Source: Oscillospiraceae bacterium (GTDB taxonomy: Bacteria > Bacillota > Clostridia > Oscillospirales > CAG-382). From it: a stretch of 64,000 nucleotides of DNA. The stretch lies in NCBI GenBank assembly GCA_015063885.1, contig SVTH01000011.1, positions 1 to 64,000 on the forward strand, written 5' to 3'. Below the pieces are notes generated by a model that was given only the letters and a program-made list of their open reading frames with translations, was not told the origin of the DNA and did no database searches. This document shows positions 17,075-25,044 of this stretch, piece by piece. Made by a program: the position numbers and the translations under genes. Numbering within the stretch: position 1 is the first letter of the stretch; each line of letters starts with the position of its first letter.

Positions 17075-18219
17075 TGGAAGAGCAGGCTGTTAAAACAAGC
17101 TTTTGGCAAAAGCTGAAGGAGCGGGAGCTTTTAAGCCCTTGGTTCCTTGCTTTTGTCGGCAGTTTCGTTTTCGGGATCCTCGTCTATTTTTCGGCGAGGA
17201 TCTTTCCCGCTTTTGCGGAATTTTGGGCAAGGTATCCTTCCCAAGGGATCCGCTTCCTCTTGGGAAAGCTCACGAGCATCTTCCCCTTTTCCACCGCGGA
17301 ATGGGTGATCTATTCATCCCCCGTTTTGATCGTGGGATACTTTTTCTTCTCCAACCGTTCTATGAAAAAGAACAAGAGTGTGAAAAATTATTACCGCTGG
17401 ATGCTCTCTCTGGTTTGTATTCTGCTGGCGGTGCTTACCTTGTTTTTCACGGCGTTTGGGCCTTGCTATTTCCGCTACGGGCTGGACGAAAACCTGGGGA
17501 TCGAAAAGCGTCCCGTTTCCGCCGAGGAGCTTTACGATACGGCCGTTATTTTGGGAAGCAAGATCGAAGAGCTGGTGGACGAGCTGACCTTTGATCTCAG
17601 CGGCGCCTGCATTATGCCCTACGACTACAACACTCTGGTGAAAGAGATCAACAAGGCATACGACGCTTATGCGGCGAAGGTGGATTACGTGGGGCATTTC
17701 GGCACCTATGCCAAGCCCATGGCCATCTCTCCCCTGTTTACCTACACCCACATTTCGGGGATCTACACCTTTATGACGGGAGAGGTAAATATCAACGTCA
17801 ACTACCCCGATTTCATCCGTCCCTTTACCATCGCTCACGAGTTCTCCCATCAGCGGGGGATCGCCAGGGAGGATGAGGCCAATTTCGTTGCGTATTTGGT
17901 ATGCATTGAAAGCGAGGATGCCTTTGTGAGGTATTCCGGCTATACCAATCTTTTGCAATACGTGACGGATGCCCTTTGGTCGGCGGATAAGGAGCTTTAC
18001 AGGAAATACGCACGGAGCTATATGCCCAAAGAGGTTTCCAAGGAGTTTTCCGCATATTCCGCTTTCTTTGACAAGTATCGGGAAAGCACCGCTTCCAAGG
18101 TGACCGGGGCGGTGAACGACACCTTCCTGGGAAGTCAGGGACAGACGGCAGGTACCAAGAGCTACGGTCTCGTAGTGGATCTTGCAGTGGCGTATTATCT
18201 GCCCAAAGGAACCGAATAA
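17074..18219 (+). CDS. DUF3810 family membrane protein with HExxH motif
   Basis: 381 residues. Three hydrophobic segments in the first third (about 25-45, 75-95, 108-130) are followed by a soluble part containing HEFSHQRG (HExxH) with a downstream Glu-rich stretch (EDEANF), the layout of a zinc metalloprotease. This matches the DUF3810 family, whose substrate is unknown. ATG 17074 shares one base with the ilvE stop codon, so it is translated from the ilvE transcript. The link to branched-chain amino acids is only positional. Confidence 0.85.
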   Translation: MEEQAVKTSFWQKLKERELLSPWFLAFVGSFVFGILVYFSARIFPAFAEFWARYPSQGIRFLLGKLTSIFPFSTAEWVIYSSPVLIVGYFFFSNRSMKKNKSVKNYYRWMLSLVCILLAVLTLFFTAFGPCYFRYGLDENLGIEKRPVSAEELYDTAVILGSKIEELVDELTFDLSGACIMPYDYNTLVKEINKAYDAYAAKVDYVGHFGTYAKPMAISPLFTYTHISGIYTFMTGEVNINVNYPDFIRPFTIAHEFSHQRGIAREDEANFVAYLVCIESEDAFVRYSGYTNLLQYVTDALWSADKELYRKYARSYMPKEVSKEFSAYSAFFDKYRESTASKVTGAVNDTFLGSQGQTAGTKSYGLVVDLAVAYYLPKGTE

Positions 18220-18226
18220 AGAACGA

Positions 18227-18392
18227 CTTAAGACCCTTTCTTTAGAAAAAGAAAGGGTCTTAAGAATCTCCAAAGAAATCTCATTCCCCCAAACCGATGT
18301 ACATCGGTTTGGGAAAGAAAAGTTTTTGAGGAGAGAGGAAAACTGCGCAAGCAGTTTGGAGAGAGGAACTTTTTTCAAAAAGCTCCTCTCTC
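18227..18392 (+). repeat. Structured intergenic repeat, copy A (most complete)
   Basis: Starts 7 bases after the stop of the DUF3810 gene. In order: a perfect hairpin with CTTTCTT / AAGAAAG at its top (18227-18264), a CCAAAGAAA box (about 18270), a perfect 26-base palindrome (18288-18313), the box AAGTTTTTGAGGAGAGAG (18320-18337), a small hairpin (18341-18356), and a second large hairpin (18359-18392). The two boxes and the two outer hairpins recur in copies at 40445 and 50434. Confidence 0.8.
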
Positions 18393-18401
18393 TGCTGTTA
18401 T

Positions 18402-18433
18402 AAAAAGGCTTCCGACAGCACGGAAGCCTTTTT
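18402..18433 (-). terminator. Terminator of the CobW gene pair (bidirectional)
   Basis: A perfect 13-base stem (18402-18414 with 18421-18433) with T-runs on both strands, 14 bases after the minus-strand stop codon. Confidence 0.85.
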
Positions 18434-18446
18434 ACATAGATCGTTA

Positions 18447-19388
18447 TTAATAAAAAGTTGCTACGGGCTGTTCCGGGGGCTCTGCCTTTTCCACCTTGAT
18501 AGCGGTGAGGACGGGGCCCTCTCCGTCGTAGAGGTCGTGGGATTCGATGGTGATCTTTGCAGTGATGTGGATCCAATCCCGGGTCTTGACCTTCAGTTGG
18601 TCGGTACCCTTGCAGACCAGGCCGCGGTAGGTGATATCCTCCGCACAGCAGACCATCACATGTCTGCCCACGGCGAAGGACTTATCGAAGGGGTTGTTGC
18701 CTCTTGCCACCATACCCTTGAAGGAAACGGTCTTGCCGTCGTACTTTTCCATCTCCTCGGAAAGATCTCTGTACCATTCGGCGTAGTCGTTATCCTTGAT
18801 CTCAATGACAGGCGCGTTGATATCGAAGGGCAACGGATCCTCGATCTGATCGTAGTTCATGGTGCCGTCGGTGTATTCGTAAGCGATGGTGGCGCGGCGG
18901 CTGATGGCACGGACCATCTGATGGAGCTCCATCACGTCCTTGTCCACGGGAACGCGGTTGAAGATGACGATCTCACAGCTTTGCAGCTTGTCCACCATCT
19001 GAGTGCGCATGTTGGTGTTATAGGTTTTGACGGTGGTAGCGTCGATGAACAGCATCTCCTGGCAGACGAACCAATTCTCGGGCATACGGGAATAGAAGAG
19101 GTCCAGCATCCACATACCGTTGTATTCCAGCATCACCATTTTGGGGTGGTGCTTTTTTTCAAAGGATTCCATGAGCTCGGTGGTAAGGTCCCCGGGCTCC
19201 TCCACAAATTCGATGGCTACGTTGGAGCCTGCGAAGGAGGTGGGATCAAATTCCTCTACGCCTTCTTCACAGCAGATCACCAGGATGGGTTCTCCCGTGT
19301 TGAACTGGGAATCCTCCAAGGTCTCCTGGATACATTTGGTCTTCCCTGCTTCCAGGAAGCCGGTAAAGAGATATACGGGCATTTCCAT
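18447..19388 (-). CDS. CobW-type GTPase fused to a DUF1980-like domain
   Basis: 313 residues. The N-terminal half is a G3E/CobW P-loop GTPase (GFLEAGKT near residue 10), a group that handles zinc, cobalt or nickel. The C-terminal part (about 205-300) resembles the OB-like DUF1980/TIGR03943 domain, usually found with YcgR-type permeases in metal or stress regulons. The family's GFLGAGKTT is altered to GFLEAGKTK, though the P-loop consensus still holds. It follows the His-rich CobW gene by 15 bases and shares its promoter. No metal transporter is adjacent. A metal-chaperone role is inferred. Confidence 0.75.
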   Translation of the reverse strand: MEMPVYLFTGFLEAGKTKCIQETLEDSQFNTGEPILVICCEEGVEEFDPTSFAGSNVAIEFVEEPGDLTTELMESFEKKHHPKMVMLEYNGMWMLDLFYSRMPENWFVCQEMLFIDATTVKTYNTNMRTQMVDKLQSCEIVIFNRVPVDKDVMELHQMVRAISRRATIAYEYTDGTMNYDQIEDPLPFDINAPVIEIKDNDYAEWYRDLSEEMEKYDGKTVSFKGMVARGNNPFDKSFAVGRHVMVCCAEDITYRGLVCKGTDQLKVKTRDWIHITAKITIESHDLYDGEGPVLTAIKVEKAEPPEQPVATFY

Positions 19389-19403
19389 GGTTCAATAATC
19401 CTT

Positions 19404-20576
19404 TCAAATACCGAAGAGGGCGGCAAGCTTATCCTGGTGGATCCCTGCGCCGATGACGCAAAGTCTGCCGATCACGTCCGCGCTGCCGGTGCGTACGTCT
19501 CCTTCGCCGGGAACGTAGTCGAAGTGGAGCCAGGTGCCGTCCTTTGCGGGAACGATGCCCTTGGCACGGAGCACCATGCCGTATTCGCCTTCGTTGATCA
19601 GCTCTTCCAGGATGTGCTCCAGCTCGTCGGCGGTGAAGGTTTTGGTGGTCTCTACGCCCCAGCTGGTGAACACGTCGTCGGCGTGGTGGTGATGGTGGTC
19701 GTGGTCATGATCGTGGCCGCAGCAACAGGAGCAGGTACAGCCTTCCTCGTGATCGTGATGATGCTCGTGATCGTGGTCGTGGTGGTAATGATGTTCATGC
19801 TCGTGATCGTGATCATGGTGATGATGCTCGTGATCATGATCGTGGTCGTGGCAATCACAGTCGTGGTCGTGATGATGCTCATGGTCATGATCGTGGCAGT
19901 CGCAATCGTGGTCGTGATGGTGATGATGCTCGTGGTGATGCTCTGCCTCGTGGGCCAGCTCCTCCAGCACGTTCTCGGTGGTGTGGCTGTGCTCCATGGC
20001 GGCAAGGATCTGCTCACCGGTGAGGGCATCCCAAGGGGTGGTGACCAGGGTGGCGTGGTCGTTTTTGGAACGGATCAGCTCCACGCACTTTGCCAGCTTT
20101 TCCTCGGAGATACGGTCGGTGTGGCTGAGGATCACGGTGTGGGCGTTTTCGATCTGGTCGCCAAAGAACTCGCCGAAGTTCTTGAGGTACATCTTGCACT
20201 TATTGGCGTCCACTACGGTGGTGTAGTTACCGAGCTGAACGTTTTCGGTGGCAACCCCTTCCACGGCGCGGATCACGTCGCTGAGCTTGCCCACGCCGGA
20301 AGGCTCGATGAGAATGCGGTCGGGAGTGAACTCGGTGAGAACCTGCCCAAGGGCTTTGGTGAAGTCGCCAACCAGGCTGCAGCAGATACAGCCGGAATTC
20401 ATCTCGGTGATCTCGATGCCTGCGTCCTTCAGAAAGCCGCCGTCGATGCCGATCTCGCCAAACTCGTTTTCGATGAGCACCAGCTTCTCCCCTGCGTAGG
20501 CCTCCTTGATGAGCTTTTTAATCAACGTCGTCTTTCCCGCACCGAGAAAGCCGGAAAAAATATCAATCTTTGTCAT
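19404..20576 (-). CDS. CobW family GTPase with a very long His/Asp-rich metal-binding tract
   Basis: 390 residues. Standard G3E GTPase parts are present: GFLGAGKTT (about 8-16), IENEFGEIGIDG, the metal-site NSGCICCS (CxCC), and a short CobW C-terminal domain at the end. Between them, about residues 208-300, is a tract dominated by His and Asp with interspersed Cys (DCDCHD repeats and CTCSCCCG). Such tracts store or deliver zinc or nickel. The start at 20576 is chosen at the conserved MTKIDIFSGF. A near-consensus promoter diverges from galM. I see no Zur box. Confidence 0.9.
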   Translation of the reverse strand: MTKIDIFSGFLGAGKTTLIKKLIKEAYAGEKLVLIENEFGEIGIDGGFLKDAGIEITEMNSGCICCSLVGDFTKALGQVLTEFTPDRILIEPSGVGKLSDVIRAVEGVATENVQLGNYTTVVDANKCKMYLKNFGEFFGDQIENAHTVILSHTDRISEEKLAKCVELIRSKNDHATLVTTPWDALTGEQILAAMEHSHTTENVLEELAHEAEHHHEHHHHHDHDCDCHDHDHEHHHDHDCDCHDHDHDHEHHHHDHDHEHEHHYHHDHDHEHHHDHEEGCTCSCCCGHDHDHDHHHHHADDVFTSWGVETTKTFTADELEHILEELINEGEYGMVLRAKGIVPAKDGTWLHFDYVPGEGDVRTGSADVIGRLCVIGAGIHQDKLAALFGI

Positions 20577-20615
20577 ATGCTTCTTCCTTTTGTTTTCGGT
20601 TTCTTTCAAAACTAT

Positions 20616-20644
20616 ATTATACAGCGTATTTTTTAAAAAGTCAA
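20616..20644 (-). promoter_or_regulatory. Promoter of the CobW gene pair
   Basis: Minus strand TTGACT at 20644-20639 and TATAAT at 20621-20616, spacer 17. Its -35 lies only two bases from the -35 of the divergent galM promoter. Confidence 0.8.
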
Positions 20645-20646
20645 TA

Positions 20647-20675
20647 TTGAAAAATAAGTCTTTTTATGTTAAGAT
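20647..20675 (+). promoter_or_regulatory. Promoter of galM
   Basis: TTGAAA at 20647-20652 and TAAGAT at 20670-20675, spacer 17; GAGGAGG at 20694-20700 before the ATG. Confidence 0.7.
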
Positions 20676-20706
20676 AGAAGAAACCCGAAGCATGAGGAGG
20701 AAAAAG

Positions 20707-21702
20707 ATGTCTGTTAAAAAGTTTTTCTTTGGAGATAGCAAGGTAGGTCCCGTGGATGGGTACGTCTTAGAGAACGAAGAGGTCTCTTTGACGGTGCTGT
20801 CCCTGGGCGGGATCATTCAGAAATACATTTACTGCGGGAAGGATATCGTCTGCGGATTTGACGATGCGGATTCCTATTTGGAGAGCACCTGCTATTACGG
20901 TGCCTTGATCGGAAGATACTGCAACCGTTTGAAGGAGCTGAACATTGAGGGTGTTTCCTACCCGCTGACCATGAACGAGAAGGGCACCAATCAGCTTCAC
21001 GGCGGGTTTGTGGGGATGGATAAGAAGATCTGGGAGGTAGAGCCGGGAGAGGACTGCCTGGTATTGACCTGCCATGCCAAGGACGGCGAGGAAGGGTTCC
21101 CCGGAAACATTACCGTGAAGGTGACCTACACCTTGAAGGGGACGGATCTTGTGCTGGATTACCAGGCTGTTTCCGACAAGGACACGGCGGTGAATCTGAC
21201 CAACCATTCTTATTTTAACCTGGACGGTGTGGGCGGAACTATTCTGGAGCACAAGGCCTACATCCCCGCTTGGTTTATCAGTGAGTGCGACGAGCTTCAC
21301 ATCCCCACGGGGAAGCGGCTCCCTTGCTGGGATTCTCCCTTGGATTTCAATAAGCCCAAGGCCATTGGGCAGGATATCAAGAAGGAGCATCCCCAGTTGA
21401 CCCCTTGGGGCGGATATGACAACAACTATATTCTGCGGAAGAGCGAGCGGCTTTCCATGGCGGCTCGGATGGAGGGTAAGGAGATCGCTTTGGAGGTGCT
21501 GACGGATCAGCCCTGCCTGCAGTTCTATACCTCCAACGACGTACCCAAGAAGCCTATGAAATACGGGCTTCCCCAGGTGCATCATCGTGCCTTCTGCGTG
21601 GAGACACAGCAGGAGCCCAACAGCGTGAATTTTGACGGCAATTATTTGAAGGCGGGCGAGGTGTTTACCTCCAGAACCATATTCCGTCTTTCCAAGGTAT
21701 AA
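20707..21702 (+). CDS. galM: Aldose 1-epimerase (galactose mutarotase)
   Basis: 331 residues. It interconverts alpha and beta anomers of hexoses before phosphorylation. The catalytic His is in TNHSYFNLDG and the catalytic Glu in the C-terminal ETQQEPNSVN; GRYCNRL and NQLHGG are also typical. ATG 20707 follows GAGGAGG. The frame extends upstream over the promoter, which is rejected. It is followed after 12 bases by a phosphatase gene, probably in one transcript. No galactose kinase or transporter is near. Confidence 0.93.
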   Translation: MSVKKFFFGDSKVGPVDGYVLENEEVSLTVLSLGGIIQKYIYCGKDIVCGFDDADSYLESTCYYGALIGRYCNRLKELNIEGVSYPLTMNEKGTNQLHGGFVGMDKKIWEVEPGEDCLVLTCHAKDGEEGFPGNITVKVTYTLKGTDLVLDYQAVSDKDTAVNLTNHSYFNLDGVGGTILEHKAYIPAWFISECDELHIPTGKRLPCWDSPLDFNKPKAIGQDIKKEHPQLTPWGGYDNNYILRKSERLSMAARMEGKEIALEVLTDQPCLQFYTSNDVPKKPMKYGLPQVHHRAFCVETQQEPNSVNFDGNYLKAGEVFTSRTIFRLSKV

Positions 21703-21714
21703 AAAGGAGATTGT

Positions 21715-22344
21715 ATGGAGCTTTATATCATTCGTCACGGAGATCCCGATTACGCAAACGATACCCTCACCGAAAAGGGATGGAAGGAAGCGGAGGCGTT
21801 GGTGCCCCGCATGGTACAGATCAATCCCACCAAGATCTACGCTTCTCCCAGAGGGAGGGCACAGGATACCTCCAAGCCTTCCTTGAAGGTGTTGGGAATG
21901 GAATACACCATTGAGAACTGGATGAACGAAAGCATGGATTACATGCAGTTCTGCAAGGATCCCAAGGATTTCGATGCGGGGTATACCGTTTCCATCGAGA
22001 AGGGTGCGGTTTTGAACAAGGATTTTGCCCCCGAAAGGACCAAGGCGCTGGAGGAGATGATCAAGGCCTCCGACGAGTTTCTGGCGCGGCACGGGTACGT
22101 AAGGGAGGGCATGCGGTATAAGATCGTGACGCCCAATAACGACCGCATTGCCTGCTTCTGCCACGGCGGGTTTGGGTCTGCCTGGATCAATCATTTGCTG
22201 GGGTGCCATCCCCTGTTCTCCTGGTACCGTATTTGCTTCAATCCCACGGCGGTGACCAAGTTCTACATGATGGAAACGGGTGACGGTTACGCAGTACCCA
22301 GAGCGGAGTATATCGGAGATACGTCTCATTTGTTCAAGGCGTGA
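21715..22344 (+). CDS. Histidine phosphatase family protein
   Basis: 209 residues. The RHG motif with phospho-acceptor His8 (IIRHGDP) opens the protein, the second catalytic His lies in FCHGGFG, and SPRGRAQDT carries the conserved Arg. This is the phosphoglycerate mutase/cobC/phytase-like superfamily. The substrate is unknown; the cofactor-dependent mutase signature is not evident. It sits 12 bases after galM with ribosome site AAAAGGAG. Confidence 0.88.
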   Translation: MELYIIRHGDPDYANDTLTEKGWKEAEALVPRMVQINPTKIYASPRGRAQDTSKPSLKVLGMEYTIENWMNESMDYMQFCKDPKDFDAGYTVSIEKGAVLNKDFAPERTKALEEMIKASDEFLARHGYVREGMRYKIVTPNNDRIACFCHGGFGSAWINHLLGCHPLFSWYRICFNPTAVTKFYMMETGDGYAVPRAEYIGDTSHLFKA

Positions 22345-22350
22345 AAATGA

Positions 22351-22379
22351 AAAGGATGCCCGAAAAGGCATCCTTTTTG
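22351..22379. terminator. Bidirectional terminator between the phosphatase and P-loop genes
   Basis: A perfect 10-base stem (22351-22360 with 22367-22376) flanked by A- and T-runs, between converging genes. Confidence 0.85.
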
Positions 22380-22404
22380 CATACAATGACGTTTCTTAAG
22401 CTGC

Positions 22405-22992
22405 TTAGCTGTTCTCGATGATGTCCACGATGCGGCGCATGGATTCTTTGTATTCCGCATCGGAGGAGTTCTTGAAGATCAGCAGGTCGTCCAGGACGTC
22501 CGGATCGTCCAGAGCGGCGGGGATGTTGAAGTTGACGGTTTTGATGTATTCGTCCCAATTCTGGAGCTTCCAGGTGTCTCTGTCGGAATTGCGGGCGATC
22601 ATACGCTGTTTGCACACCTCGGGGGAGGTCTCCACCCAAATGATGGTGAGCTTGGTGTTCATGGTGATGAGCTTTTTCTTCAACGCCATGATGTAATCGT
22701 GATCGCGAACCTCTCTGGTGAAGGGGGCGTTGATAAGGACGATGTCGTCGTACTTCAAGGCCTCGTATGCCAGATCCAGGGTGGTGGTGTATTCCACGTC
22801 GCGGATGTATTGATAGAAGAACTCGGAGCTGCGGTTATAGGGCTCCCCTGCCACTTGGAAGATCACCTTGGAAAGAGGGATCAAAGTATCCTTATCCAGA
22901 TAGACAACGTGGCGGAGATTTTCCGCAAGCTTTTTGGAAATATAGGTCTTACCGCAGGCGGGGGGCGAAGTGACCAAGATCAAACGTTTCAT
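22405..22992 (-). CDS. P-loop NTPase, small kinase-like (AAA_33 type)
   Basis: 195 residues. Begins with a beta strand and P-loop SPPACGKT (9-16). The first loop residue is Ser rather than Gly/Ala, as in some zeta-toxin and chloramphenicol-phosphotransferase-like kinases. A lid-like segment ARNSDRDTW is seen later. It probably phosphorylates a small molecule or nucleotide; the substrate is not identifiable. Own consensus promoter. No antitoxin gene adjoins, so a toxin reading is unlikely. Confidence 0.7.
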   Translation of the reverse strand: MKRLILVTSPPACGKTYISKKLAENLRHVVYLDKDTLIPLSKVIFQVAGEPYNRSSEFFYQYIRDVEYTTTLDLAYEALKYDDIVLINAPFTREVRDHDYIMALKKKLITMNTKLTIIWVETSPEVCKQRMIARNSDRDTWKLQNWDEYIKTVNFNIPAALDDPDVLDDLLIFKNSSDAEYKESMRRIVDIIENS

Positions 22993-23024
22993 TTTTACAG
23001 ATCCTTTCTGTGTTTCGTGAGTTC

Positions 23025-23053
23025 AGTATAGCACAGTTTCGGGTATTTGTCAA
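23025..23053 (-). promoter_or_regulatory. Promoter of the P-loop NTPase gene
   Basis: Minus strand TTGACA at 23053-23048 and TATACT at 23030-23025, spacer 17. Confidence 0.85.
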
Positions 23054-23091
23054 ATATTTTCATTTTTTTGAAAGAAATTTCCCAAAGGCTA

Positions 23092-23120
23092 TTGAACGAA
23101 GCGGAAATTTGTGCTAAACT
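23092..23120 (+). promoter_or_regulatory. Promoter of nagB
   Basis: TTGAAC at 23092-23097 and TAAACT at 23115-23120, spacer 17; TGGAGG before the ATG at 23156. Confidence 0.75.
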
Positions 23121-23155
23121 ATATGGGCAAAAACATATTATATGGAGGAATTCAC

Positions 23156-23878
23156 ATGAAAATTATCGTTTGCGAAAACTATGATGAAATGTCCAAGGAA
23201 GGCGCGAAGATCATCGCCGCTCTTCTGAAGGAAAAGCCCGACTGCATTCTGGGTCTGGCAACCGGTTCCACCCCCGTGGGTATGTACAAGGAGCTTGCCG
23301 AGATGAACAAGGCAGGCGAGATCACCTTTAAGAACGTTACTTCCTACAACCTGGATGAATACTATCCCCTGGCTCCCGATCACGATCAGAGCTACCGTTA
23401 CTTCATGAACCAGAATCTGTTCAACAACGTGGACATCGACATTGCGAAGACTCACGTTCCCGACGGTCTGGCCGAGGATCCCGCTGCTATGGGCGCCGCT
23501 TACGATGCTGAGATCGAGGCCGCAGGCGGTATCGATCTGCAGGTTCTGGGTCTTGGCCCGAACGGTCACATCGCATTCAACGAGCCCGAGGACGAGCTGT
23601 ACGTTGGTACCCACCTCACCGGTCTCACCGACAGCACCATCGAGGCTAACTCCCGTTTCTTCGCCAGCAAGGCTGACGTTCCCACCCAGGCAGTTACCAT
23701 GGGTATCGGTACCATCATGAAGGCTAAGAAGATCGTCGTTCTGGCCAGCGGTAAGGCAAAGCACGCCGTGATCGAAAAGATGATGGACGGCCGTATCACC
23801 ACTCAGGTTCCCGGCACCATTCTGAAGTGCCATCCCGACGTTGTGCTGATCTGCGACAAGGCAGCAATGGAAGGCTAA
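23156..23878 (+). CDS. nagB: Glucosamine-6-phosphate deaminase
   Basis: 240 residues, the length of Gram-positive NagB (shorter than the 266-residue allosteric E. coli enzyme). It turns glucosamine-6-phosphate into fructose-6-phosphate and ammonia, feeding amino-sugar carbon to glycolysis. Visible are LATGSTPVGMY, YNLDEYYP, LGLGPNGHIAFNEP and TMGIGT. Biased codons suggest strong expression. nagA is not next to it. Monocistronic, with own promoter and terminator. Confidence 0.96.
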   Translation: MKIIVCENYDEMSKEGAKIIAALLKEKPDCILGLATGSTPVGMYKELAEMNKAGEITFKNVTSYNLDEYYPLAPDHDQSYRYFMNQNLFNNVDIDIAKTHVPDGLAEDPAAMGAAYDAEIEAAGGIDLQVLGLGPNGHIAFNEPEDELYVGTHLTGLTDSTIEANSRFFASKADVPTQAVTMGIGTIMKAKKIVVLASGKAKHAVIEKMMDGRITTQVPGTILKCHPDVVLICDKAAMEG

Positions 23879-23897
23879 TTACTAAGTTCATATACGC

Positions 23898-23935
23898 AAA
23901 GAAGCGGTTCGAAAGGAACCGCTTCTTTGTTTTGC
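23898..23935. terminator. Bidirectional terminator between nagB and the XRE gene
   Basis: A perfect 13-base stem (23898-23910 with 23916-23928), GAAAG loop, then TGTTTTG. It ends nagB and probably the converging XRE gene. Confidence 0.85.
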
Positions 23936-23937
23936 AT

Positions 23938-24144
23938 TTACAATTGTTTTGAGAACAGCTCGTCCAAGGTGACGGAGAACATATTGGCGATGGGCAGGAG
24001 CAACGGGAGGTCCGGATAAGAACGACCTTGCTCCCACTTGGAAACCGCCTGCACCGTTACGCAAAGGGTGTTTGCCACCTCGCGCTGTGTCATACTCCGC
24101 TTGATGCGGAGCTTGCGGATGTTTGATCCGATCTGAAGTTCCAA
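23938..24144 (-). CDS. Small XRE-family helix-turn-helix regulator
   Basis: 68 residues, a bare HTH domain: IGSNIRKLRIKRSMTQREVAN followed by VTVQAVSKWEQGRSYPDLPLL and a short C-terminal helix. It probably binds DNA as a dimer; the target is unknown. I place the start at a TTG codon (24144) because AGGAGG stands eight bases upstream and the family begins there. An ATG further upstream (24210) would add 22 unrelated residues and lies before the ribosome site. Convergent with nagB. Confidence 0.85.
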   Translation of the reverse strand: MELQIGSNIRKLRIKRSMTQREVANTLCVTVQAVSKWEQGRSYPDLPLLLPIANMFSVTLDELFSKQL

Positions 24145-24196
24145 TTTACAGACCTCCTGTGAGAATGTGGTTTGCCGCACACAGGGTTTCTGTATG

Positions 24197-24244
24197 ACGC
24201 AAGGGTACACCCCCGAAGGGATTTCGGGGATGTACCGATTGCGT
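24197..24244 (-). other. Long imperfect hairpin in the XRE leader
   Basis: Arms 24204-24217 and 24223-24236 pair over 13 positions with one mismatch, and an outer stem (24197-24202 with 24239-24244) extends it. No T-run follows, so it is not a plain terminator. It lies between the small open frame and the XRE gene. Together with the promoter and small frame, this accounts for the gene-poor stretch 24145-24486. Confidence 0.6.
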
Positions 24245-24299
24245 TATTGCTCGCTACATGCGCTTGGCACGCAAAGAGTGTCGGGCGTGCTTTTGCGTT

Positions 24300-24350
24300 T
24301 TAGTAGGCGAGCAATACGGCGCTTTTGGTAAGACCGTAGGTCTTCGTCAT
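24300..24350 (-). CDS. Candidate 16-residue leader peptide
   Basis: ATG at 24350 preceded by AAAGGAGG ten bases away, encoding MTKTYGLTKSAVLLAY and a stop. It lies about 75 bases inside the transcript expected from the promoter at 24431-24459 and upstream of the hairpin and XRE gene. There is no homology evidence; the call rests on the ribosome site and position. It could instead be chance coding next to an unused ribosome site. Confidence 0.35.
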   Translation of the reverse strand: MTKTYGLTKSAVLLAY

Positions 24351-24430
24351 ATTGCTTCGCCTCCTTTCTTTTGAAATTGAATGCACCGAAGGAAAACCGT
24401 CTGCAGTCCGCTTTTCCTTGGTACGAGGTT

Positions 24431-24459
24431 ATTGTAACAGAGAAGCCGGGGTTTGTCAA
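24431..24459 (-). promoter_or_regulatory. Promoter of the XRE transcript
   Basis: Minus strand TTGACA at 24459-24454 and TACAAT at 24436-24431, spacer 17. It would give a leader of about 280 bases before the XRE start. Confidence 0.75.
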
Positions 24460-24486
24460 GAGGATGGGAGTATACCGTTGGTTGAA

Positions 24487-25029
24487 TTACAGCTCCAAGG
24501 TGTCGTACACTTCCCCATCCAGGTCCTTCCAACAGAAGGTGCCTTTTTCGTAAGTCATATAGCTGTTTTTGGAGCCGCCCTTGGGGATGGAAACGGAGCC
24601 GGGGTTGAGAATACGGATGTCGCCGCAGACGCCGTTTTCCGGAATGTGGGTATGGCCGTGGAGCAGGATCTCCCCGGTACCCATGGGGGGCAGGTTTTCA
24701 CGGTTATAGCGGTGGCCGTGGGTGGCGAACAGAGTGTGTCCGTCTAACTCCAAAATGCAATAATCGGCCAGGATGGGAAAATCCAGCACCATCTGATCCA
24801 CCTCGGTGTCGCAGTTGCCGCGAACGCAGAGGAGGAGATTTTTGCGGTCGTTTAGGTAAGTTGCCACGGCTTTGGTATCGTACAGCTCCGGAAGGGCGTT
24901 GCGGGGGCCGTGGTACAAGAGGTCGCCCAAAAGCAGGATCTTATCGGGCTGTTCCGCTTCAATACGATGCACCAGCTTTTCTACGAAATGGGAAGAGCCG
25001 TGAAGGTCGGATGCGATGAGAAGTTTCAT
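24487..25029 (-). CDS. YfcE-type metallophosphoesterase
   Basis: 180 residues. The metal-ligand motifs are all present in order: SDLHGS (about 7-12), GDLLYHGPRN, GNCD, THGHRY, HGHTHIP and NPGSVSIPKGG. This is the MJ0936/YfcE phosphodiesterase family, cytoplasmic and manganese-dependent in studied members, with unknown natural substrate. It follows the lipoprotein gene by 15 bases on the same strand and is probably on its transcript. Confidence 0.9.
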   Translation of the reverse strand: MKLLIASDLHGSSHFVEKLVHRIEAEQPDKILLLGDLLYHGPRNALPELYDTKAVATYLNDRKNLLLCVRGNCDTEVDQMVLDFPILADYCILELDGHTLFATHGHRYNRENLPPMGTGEILLHGHTHIPENGVCGDIRILNPGSVSIPKGGSKNSYMTYEKGTFCWKDLDGEVYDTLEL

Positions 25030-25044
25030 AGAAGTATCCTTGTT

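Noticed and set aside
19640..19960. Repeat-rich DNA that could be taken for a tandem or CRISPR-like repeat
   Set aside because: The GTGATG/GTGGTC-type repetition is the codon pattern of a His/Asp tract inside a reading frame; no regular spacer structure.
18537..20636. 699-codon open frame antisense to the CobW genes
   Set aside because: Its Val/Met-rich stretch is just the complement of the His/Asp codons. No motif, ribosome site or promoter fits.
22405..22992. Zeta-toxin or chloramphenicol phosphotransferase
   Set aside because: The P-loop is similar, but no antitoxin adjoins and no substrate motif could be confirmed; left as a P-loop NTPase.
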